Source of the DNA: Amorphophallus konjac
Taxonomy: Eukaryota > Streptophyta > Magnoliopsida > Alismatales > Araceae
DNA length: 64,000 nt
NCBI GenBank assembly: GCA_022559845.1
Contig: CM040124.1
Coordinates: 73,493,491 to 73,557,490 of the forward strand
Direction of reading: 5' to 3'
Both the position numbers and the translations under genes were made by a program. Positions 56,595-64,000 of this stretch are shown piece by piece. The notes beneath the pieces are model-generated. The model had not been told where the DNA came from and made no database searches. It worked only from the letters and a program-made list of their open reading frames with translations. The first letter of the stretch is position 1. Every line of letters starts with the position of its first letter.

Positions 56595-58137
56595 CTTTGA
56601 GTGTTTTATTAACTCTGCTCTTATCAGGAAAAGTGTCGACTCATTGAGTCGACACTTTGTCCCGAGGCCATGAGCTTTTAAGCCTGGCCCTCTTATGCTT
56701 TCGAACTGTGAGATAAAAAGTCGACTCATTGAGTCGACCTTTTTATCAGGCTGTTCTATCTGGGTGATTCCCAGACTCACCCGGTAACAAATGTCGACTC
56801 ATAGAGTCGACATTTTTTCCGAGGCCTTCTGTCTGGGCGTTTCTTAACGCATCAGGCGGAATGTGTCGACTCTATGAGTCGACACTTTCTTCGCGTCACT
56901 CTGTCTGTCTGGCTTTCAAGCCTTGGGCGGCCGCGAGTGTCGACTCTATGAGTCGACACTTTTCGGCAACCAGAAATCTTGCCAGTTCGTGCGGCGGTAG
57001 GTGCCCTAGCTCGGTCCTATCTTTGTGTGCCAATCTTTGATTGGTCCTTGGGGGTATATCCCCTCCACGTGGCCCCTCTTTCCCTAGTGTATATATTGCT
57101 AAGGATAGGGTTTATCTCAATTTTGAGAAAGGTTTTTAATCTTCTATCTGTTTTTGTTCTTCTAGGGCGGAGCACGGCCGCAGCGGGATAAGGCTCCTCT
57201 CCAAGGCGTCCTAAGTTCAATTCAAGGGTAAAGACGGTCGCCGTCCACCTTCCTGAAGTGAGCTTGCTAAAGCACCACGGGGATATCACCTCGCCATCAC
57301 CCAAGGTGCTGAATGTGAGTCAAGAGAGGGGAGAAAGGGGCTTATGTCATCTCCGTCCATCTTTCCGATCTGAACCAGTGGAGCATCGTGGATGCATCTA
57401 TTTCACTTCGTCCAACCCCTGCAGTCATCAAAGAAGCCAGTTCCATTATCTTCGATCAGGAGTTTGCTCAACCTGTTATTCGTCCCTGTTCAGAGTTATC
57501 CTTTGTTTAGTTGATGCCTATTGTGCTTGCATTGTATATCTATATTCGTTCCTTAAACTAAAAATGATTGTGTGTGTGTTCAGAGCGGTGTCTCCGAGTG
57601 TGGACTCATTGTAGGGGTACGTTCCCTGTCCTAGTGTGTGTGTGCGGCGGAGTAGCGTGTTGAGGGTTCGCCTTCATGTGTGTGCTACGTAGCAGCGTGT
57701 TGAGCTTCGTGCTCATGAGTGTGATTTGCTTCCGTCGTGCAGCGTGTGGTGTATTGGGGTTCGTCTCCATGTGCTACCTTGAGTAGTGTGTTAGTGAAGC
57801 CTCACCGAGGTGGTGAGGGGTGGACGTAGGGTACCCGTCGTGGTCCCGAACCACCTAAAAAATCGATGTGCACTTGTTATTGGTTGTGTGTGTGCCCCTT
57901 ATCTTCTATCATCATTCACAGGATGGATTGCTAATCATGTTGCTCATCGATGCTAGATTTGTCTATGTATACGGTTAGTTAAATTTGCTAATTCTCTGTG
58001 TGTGATCTTATCATTTGTAAACGTTTAGTGAGGAGGTATTGAGTGGTGTTCAAGTTGATTAAATTGGTCTTAAGTTTTTAGAGAGGGATCTATTCACTCC
58101 CCTCTAGATCCATGCCACTACACTGTGGGACCCAACA
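56595..58137 (+). repeat. 5' LTR of element E (3' part)
   Basis: It ends GGGACCCAACA two bases before the primer site. It contains five GTCGAC palindromes (56631-56960), a TATA-like GTATATATT (57089-57097), GT-rich sequence (57600-57780), and a block near 57786-57870 (GTGAAGCCTCACC, GAACCACCTAAAAAATC). Reverse-complemented, that block matches the LTR of C and fragment D. Confidence 0.75.
56631..56960. repeat. Five GTCGAC imperfect palindromes in LTR of E
   Basis: The hairpins are at 56631-56657, 56712-56747, 56789-56815, 56863-56885 and 56936-56960. Arms are of the form AAGTGTCGACTCA / TGAGTCGACACTT around a 1-3 base centre; spacing is 47-55 bp. Confidence 0.93.
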
Positions 58138-58139
58138 AT

Positions 58140-58151
58140 TGGTATCAGAGC
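58140..58151 (+). other. Primer-binding site (initiator tRNA-Met), element E
   Basis: TGGTATCAGAGC is an exact match to the usual initiator tRNA-Met complement, two bases after the LTR end. Confidence 0.9.
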
Positions 58152-58207
58152 CCGGCTCTGTTATCTCTGATCCAACGATCTTTAGAGGGATCCTAGTGTA
58201 GTTTTGA

Positions 58208-59971
58208 ATGATGAATACTTCTTCAGATAATGTTTCATTGAGTTCCTTATCTGTCTATGATGGTGATGACTTTAATTCCTAGTTGGGAAAACTATGTAGG
58301 ACCATAAATTTAGTAAATCCCAATTTGTGGAAACTGATTCATGATGGTCCTCATGTATTGCCTCGGGATGAGACCAAGTGGTCCAACCGAGATAGATCAA
58401 AGAACTATGAGAATGTAACTGTTCTGAGCATGTTGAAAGGTTCTGTGAATGCTAACAAGTTTACATTCGTTTCCTCCTGCAGAAGTGGAAAAGAGCTCAT
58501 GGATCGGTTGGTGAAAGCTCAAGAGAAGTAGGGACAACAAGGACTAATGGCTGATGACACTTATCAGACTTGTGATGAGAGTGCTGAGGAGGTAAGCTCC
58601 AAATCCGATGAAGATGAATTGTCATTTGAAGATTTGGTAAATGCTTATGAAGAATTATCAGAAAAATATAAAAAGATGAAGTGTGAAAACAAAGTATTGA
58701 AGAAGAAGTCTAATGGAAATATGCATGACAATTCTTCTTGTGAAAAGTGCCTTGATCTAAGTTCAAAAATTGAAAAACTTGAAAATGAAAATGAACACTT
58801 GGCATGTAAAGTTTCATTGCTTAGGGAAACCGAAGAAAGTCTAAGGAGCAAGTTAGATTCTCTATCCGATGATGAAAAACGTTTTGAGAAACTACTTGAC
58901 TCTGAAACAGATACCAAATCCTTTTTGGATAAAAATGAGAAACTAAAAGGGGACAATGATGCCTTGCTTATTCAAATCTCATTACTCGAGGGCAGATTGA
59001 AGTGCTTTGAAAATTTTGAAATAGAAAATCAACTGCTGAACTCTGAACTTGAAAAGGTTAAACTGATGAATACGACTATGTCAGATAGACTTCTGACTTT
59101 TGAAAAAGGTAAGTCAATGATTGCACAAGAAAGTGATGATGTGAGTCTTCTAAAATAGGAAATAGAATCTCACAAAACCATAAACGCCACTCTGAATGAG
59201 AAAGTAAATTCCTATGAAAATGAACTTGCTTCATGTGAACTTCTCATTGCTTCACTCCAAAGTGAAATTGCTGACTTGAACAAGTCATTGGGTAGATTTG
59301 TGAGTGGGGAGGAGAACTTGAACAAACTTCTAGGAACAACGGTGAACTTCCAACGGGAAGGTCTAGGATACAATCCTAGCAAAAAGGAAGCCTTTAATTT
59401 GAAAACCAAGACCTCTTTTGTGCATGCTTCTTGCTCCTCCAATACATCACACATTCCTCCCTCTGTCAAACAAAAGCCTAATATGCATGCAAAGAAATCT
59501 AATGTGGAACACCAAGCTCCAAAACAAAACAATGCATCATGTCACTATTGTGGTGAGCTTGGACATCTAATGCATGACTGTAGGTTGATGAAAGAGGATG
59601 ATTTGAATGCTTGTAGGATGCATGATATTAAATTTCAATTTGATCAGAAAAAGAAAGTTGAATGCTTTCATTGTGGAAAAATGGGTCATACGATGAAATA
59701 CTGTTGGTTGTTAAATGTCAAACCCAAATTTCATACTCAAAGTCATAGACCCCCCATACATGCACAAAAGCCCACTGCTAATGTCCAACCAAAGAAATTG
59801 AATCAACGTGTGCACTGTCATTACTATGGTCGTGTGGGACATCTCATGGATGGTTGTTTTTTATTGCACTTTGACAATCTGAATGCTAGGAAAATGTGGA
59901 AAGCACCTAGTCGTGGTGCAGCTAACCCCTAGGGACCCAAGATGGCTTGGGTACCCAAAATCTCAAAATGA
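58208..59971 (+). pseudogene. Gag of element E, with coiled coil and three CCHC knuckles
   Basis: A single frame runs from ATG 58208 (a second ATG at 58211) to TGA 59969-59971, with stops at 58280-58282 (TAG where the family has Trp), 58529-58531, 59156-59158 and 59930-59932. The N-terminus reads YDGDDFNS then PNLWKLIHDGPHVLPRDETK, matching element C. It continues with a long coiled coil (58547-59300) and knuckles CHYCGELGHLMHDC, CFHCGKMGHTMKYC and CHYYGRVGHLMDGC, the last with Tyr for the second Cys. It ends in RGAANP...GPKMAWVPK, the SIRE gag end. Pol is missing. Confidence 0.87.
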
Positions 59972-62090
59972 GAATCTTGTTTTGCAGGGATGCCTTGAGA
60001 TGGAAGAATTTGTCAATAGAATAAAAATCCTCCAAGGCAAGAAATTTGATGAGGTTGTGTGGTAATACATTCCACTCTCACTTTCACGTGTGAATAACAA
60101 TCTCATAGAGGTTAATGGCTTTCACTCATGTTCTCTTGTGTGAATAACTACTATTTTGCAGTTGCTCACGGAGCTTTTTATAGTTACACTCGTCTCTTTT
60201 TGTGAATAAAAGTTAAACTTTACACATAGAGCACACACACTTTACATCTTATACATATCACATCATTTTGCACACTTGTTAATACAAATAAAATTCAGTC
60301 ATCTGTCACTTTGATGTACAGACTTGCATATATTCATATCCTTGTGTGCATGAATGCCATGATTTTCTGGTATCCAAAATGATGTTAGTGGAAAGATGGA
60401 CTACGTCCACCTGGAAGCTTTCTTTATGCGTGAGTAGGGTCTGTGGACCTTTACCTCCGCCACGTACCGGTAATCAACTTGCTTGAATATACCATTTTGA
60501 CATGCTTGAGTGTATATCATATACACCCTTTACTTTTTGAACCCTTCTATGACCGAACAACCTTGATAAATAAATTTGCATTGATCAAGGCATGTATGCT
60601 TCATGGCACATATTAAGAAGGAATTTTATTTTCAATCGTGCATACACTTAGGGGGAGACATAACCTTGAGTAGACTAATTCATCTACTACTATCTGTTCA
60701 ATCTCTCACTCCATATGGAACCTTGAGACAACTGACTTCATTCAATAAGGATCTCAGTTATTCCACTCAACACTTTTGAGGATTCTTAAACCCCTACATT
60801 AAAATCTAGTGACTCGTGAGGAAAAAGCTGTCAGTCCCGCCAAAAATTGAATAAATGTGATTTGACATCAAGTACATCGGGAATCTCCCCTGAAATAAAG
60901 GAGGAAACTTGCATCGGAAAGTGTCTTATCCACATTATCATAAGTGACGATACCGAGTGACCGGGAATTACCCCTGAGACAAAGGGCATGCCTCGCGTCA
61001 AAAGGTTAGTCATGTTGTTATTTAATATATATATATAATTGTTTGGGACTATGCGAAGCTACCAAAAGTCGAGCACTGTGTATTGAATTGTAGGGAGGAG
61101 AGATTCTTGTTAGTGTTCCTTAGAACATGTGATAATCCATATTGATTTGAAAGTCATCCCTCATAGTTCACATATTGAAGTTGGGCTTGATTTCTTGAAT
61201 GTATTTCCTGAATTAGTTACTTTTCATTGGTTATGCAGTACATCTACTTGTAAGCACAACCCTGCTAACATGGTTCATGGACATCATGCTAAAATTAGTT
61301 ACATTCTTTATATACCTGTCCCTAAGGGACCCTCATGCTTGATTTTATATCTATATATGCTTGATTGCTTGCGTGTATGCTTGAAGTGCATGAGTTGATC
61401 ATGATTCTGTGAACCCCCATGAAAAGTCCTTCTAATCATGTGAATACATCACTGAAATCTCATGTCTTAACCCTGAAATTTCATGTCTTCAACTTGTGTT
61501 TCCATGAATTTCACTACGAAGAGTTTTGCTAAAAGGATTGCCATGATTGTCTCCATGTTGAATTTGTCCCTATGCTGAATTGAGAACAAGTTATGATTGG
61601 ACTGTCTTGAATGTTGATTTGCTGCTCAGACATTATGTCCATTGCACGGACCTTGCCTCATATTGCACTGACCATGAGCTGTAATGCACAGAGTTAACAG
61701 GTTGCATTGGGTGACTCAAATGTGCCTTATCATGAGTTCATTGAATTGTTCAATATGAAGGATTCAAGGTAACAGCTTCCCTTGGGTCAAGGTAAGCAAT
61801 CTTGGTTTTATTGCTACTTCATGAGGATGAAAAGTCATTAGTTCAAATCTAGTCTATTCCTTGAAATATTTCAGTTACAATGAACTATGATGGATATTGG
61901 AGATGAATGCTTGCATGTTCTATTGTATTGGTCATCCAATTGTGGTTGTTTGATTTCCCTTGTCCAAGATCATTATTTTTTGTTTGTCAAACAACCCACA
62001 TTTTGCTCAATATGAGTTTATAATCTCTTGGATTTCAAGTTGTGCTCATATGGCCTTCAATTCCTTTCATTTCAATTGATTTTTCCGAGT
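59972..62090. other. Non-coding region of element E
   Basis: A short open frame (ENLVLQGCLEMEEF...) continues past gag to 60063 and looks like a residue of the pol start; no other pol motif is found. A purine tract TTAGGGGGAGACA lies at 60648-60660. A possible 3' LTR start (TGTTTGTCAAACAACCC) lies at 61982, but it lacks an adjacent polypurine tract and is uncertain. Confidence 0.55.
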
Positions 62091-62184
62091 TCAAAAGAAA
62101 TGTCGACTCCTAGAGTCGACCTTTTTATCCTATGCACTCATTTTATCGCGGGACAGAAGTGCTTCAAAAATGTGTCGACTCAAT

Positions 62185-63934
62185 TGTAGATATATTTTCT
62201 CCTCCCGAATCCATTCCTTTTCCAAATGTCTTCCCAATGTCTATTCTACCATAACTGACATGAGAAGCAAATGAAGATAGAAGAAAATGAGGAAATAAGA
62301 ACATGTGATCACCACCAAAGCGCCGAACGTGATGAACACGCCGTACTTTGGAAAAAGGGAGAGACACTCGCCTGTCTGCAGTGCTGGTTAGATGAGCAGT
62401 TGATGGAGAACCGCCTATAGGATGCACGGTCTTACGATAGACCGCCTAAGGACACTGCAGAAGATGCGGGAGGAATAGCTCTTGGAAGTTGAACGGCTCT
62501 GTAACGACCGCAGGATGAAGGAGGACGGCCGAAGATGCACCGCACGTCTCCTTGCACGGATAGAAGAGAACTGCTTGAGACCACCAAGCCGGAAGTCACA
62601 AAGGGGTCCAACCTCCACCCTCTCCAGCCGGCTAGAGGGGATGGGCCTCGTGCTAAGGATTGCTGACCTGCAAAACAACGTAAAAACACAAAGAAACAAC
62701 CTAGATTAGAACTGAATGGTGTAGTATATGTCAAAATAATGAGGAATGAACGTGACTAAGTGGAAAGGGGGATACCTGGGGGATTTTAAACCCCTAGGGT
62801 GTCAAAAACGCAGGTGGATGTGTGCATGGTGATGAGAATGAAGAAGAACGTGGGGAGAAAGTAATGCATGCGATGAAAAAGTGACGAAACCTATCAAACA
62901 CAAAAGACTCAAAACTCGACTACTCTCTGAACCGGAGGCTTGTATGGACGTAGAAAGCCTCCCTCCTTGGTGCTAGGTTGCTCAAGAATGCGGCAGGGCT
63001 TCGCCATCGACCAAAAATCTCCCCCCCTTTTCAAACCCGGCCTTTAGGGTCTATTTATAGAGCCTAGAAAGCCTAGCTCGAAATTAGGGTTCCAGTGGAT
63101 ATTAATCTGAGATATCAAAAGATAAAGTGAAGATAATATCCTCAGCTTTCGTTAGGATCAAATCTCATCCGATTTGGTTGAGAATCCACGGAGAAAATCA
63201 AGGACAAAGTTGAGGGTTTAACCACGGATAAAAGGGATGAAATCAGTTAAAATTCAACAATCGACGGGATGAACGGTCTTACGATAGACCGCTCAACTGG
63301 ATGGGTGGCCATCTACTGGCCGTCCAACCCCGTCGGTGGAAATTCAAAATAAATTATTAATAAACCAAATTATCCGTTGAACTGACCGAAACCTTCGCCA
63401 TTGGACTCTCAGGGATGAACGGCTCCGATGAGACCGTTCAAATGTAGAGCGGCCAAAGACAAACCGTTCTAGTCCTGTCGGTGGAAAATCAAAATAGATA
63501 AGATAATTAGATAATTATCTGAGAAATCATCGAACGCAGGACTCTGAGAGATGAGCGGTCACCATCAGTCCGTCCATCAAGTTGAACGGCTAGGATAGGG
63601 CCGCATAAATACTTGTCGGTGGAAATTCAAAAAATTACCCATAATATTCCAAAATATTTGGATGGTCTTCATTCAACCGCACATGGATTGAGCGGCCAGG
63701 GATGAACCGTACATGCAAATGGGCCTTTGAAACTTATAGAAAAGCCCAATCAACCAAAACCAAGGCCCGTTAAGCCCTGAATTAACTTGGACCTAACCAA
63801 GGAGGGAGGCAGCCCATAAAATTAGCCCAAAACATGCTTGAAAATAGCTCCAACAAGTGATGGACAACTCGAGGCATCAACAAATGGGAGTAAGAGAAAC
63901 GACTCAACTTATCGGCATAAAACGGGTGTCAACA
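62185..63934 (-). repeat. 3' LTR of a second J-family element
   Basis: TGTAGATATATTTTCTCC...GGGTGTCAACA, 1750 bp. Its minus-strand start TGTTGACACCCG matches solo LTR J. Insertion was inside a GTCGAC word of element E. TATA CTATAAATAG lies at 63051-63060 (minus) and the candidate intron at 62668-62775. CGGTCTTACGATAGACCG words occur at about 62428 and 63274, with several degenerate forms between 63415 and 63710. Confidence 0.85.
62668..62775 (-). other. Candidate LTR intron in the J-family LTR
   Basis: Minus strand: donor CCCCCAG|GTATCC (GT at 62775-62774), acceptor GTTGTTTTGCAG|GTCAGC (AG at 62669-62668), 108 bp. The exon after it shares TCTAGCCGGCTGGA with the solo LTR. Confidence 0.55.
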
Positions 63935-63960
63935 GATGCCCCTCCTTAACGTCCTCTTTG
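63935..63960 (-). other. Polypurine tract of the second J-family element
   Basis: On the minus strand it reads AGGACGTTAAGGAGGGGCAT and enters the LTR start TGTTGACACCC. This shows that internal sequence of a minus-strand element begins here and continues past the window. Confidence 0.75.
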
Positions 63961-64000
63961 CAGGGGAGCGAGCGGAGGTGAAGCGGAAGTGACATGGAAC

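Larger units (their letters stand above)
56595..62184 (+). mobile_element. Element E: gag-only SIRE-like Ty1/copia element
   Basis: It holds an LTR with U5 end at 58137, a tRNA-iMet primer site, a gag gene and 2 kb without pol, and ends at the J-family insertion at 62185. A second block of GTCGAC palindromes at 62102-62184 suggests the 3' LTR begins shortly before 62100. Element L inserted into the U3 of the left LTR, so the 5' end is left of 43316 and is not resolved. Confidence 0.7.

Overview
The window is plant nuclear DNA made almost entirely of nested LTR retrotransposons. The evidence is Ty3/gypsy pol with Tekay-type chromodomains, Tat-type pol with a second RNase H, SIRE-like Ty1/copia gag, tRNA-iMet primer sites and 5-bp target duplications. 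LTRs of about 0.8 to 3.3 kb and heavy nesting suggest an angiosperm with a large genome. I cannot name the species. I found no convincing host gene, tRNA, rRNA or CRISPR array. Almost every coding frame is broken by stops or frameshifts, so most coding entries are pseudogenes.

Layout. 1-3949: 3' part of Tat-lineage element A (+), with the integrase end, a 53-bp tandem array, an antisense extra ORF and the 3' LTR. 4020-10976: Tekay-like element B (-), with an aberrant 3' LTR. 10977-about 12735: 3' end of SIRE-like element H (+). 12736-16249: a low-copy-looking island. 16250-17130: LTR and primer site of Tat-like element G (+), interrupted by a SIRE-like LTR fragment D (-). D is itself split by element C (18079-27866, -), a gag-only SIRE-like element with 2.4-kb LTRs. 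About 28850-30566: J-type LTR material K (-). 30648-42002: Tekay element F (+), 11.4 kb, LTRs of 3.3 kb, TSD TCTTA. 42088-about 43315: LTR fragment I. 43321-56589: Tat element L (-), 13.3 kb, TSD AACCC, with an opposite-strand extra ORF and a 2-kb solo LTR J (48669-50689, TSD GGAGG) inside its integrase. 56590-62184: gag-only SIRE-like element E (+). 62185-64000: 3' LTR and polypurine tract of a second J-family element (-) that runs out of the window.

How it works together. B, F and L carry remnants of their own gag-pol. C and E kept gag, with three CCHC knuckles and a long coiled coil, plus primer sites and LTRs, but lost pol just after gag; they would have needed enzymes from a relative. 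The Tat elements carry an additional reading frame on the strand opposite gag-pol.

Most unusual signals: (1) several LTR families of unrelated lineages carry arrays of short family-specific imperfect palindromes (CGGTCT..AGACCG, GTCGAC, CGATCGACC, GGGCGGCC); (2) three diverged J-family LTR copies keep a candidate intron of 105-115 bp downstream of the LTR promoter; (3) both LTRs of F keep the same pair of candidate introns and a small acidic exon-like frame.
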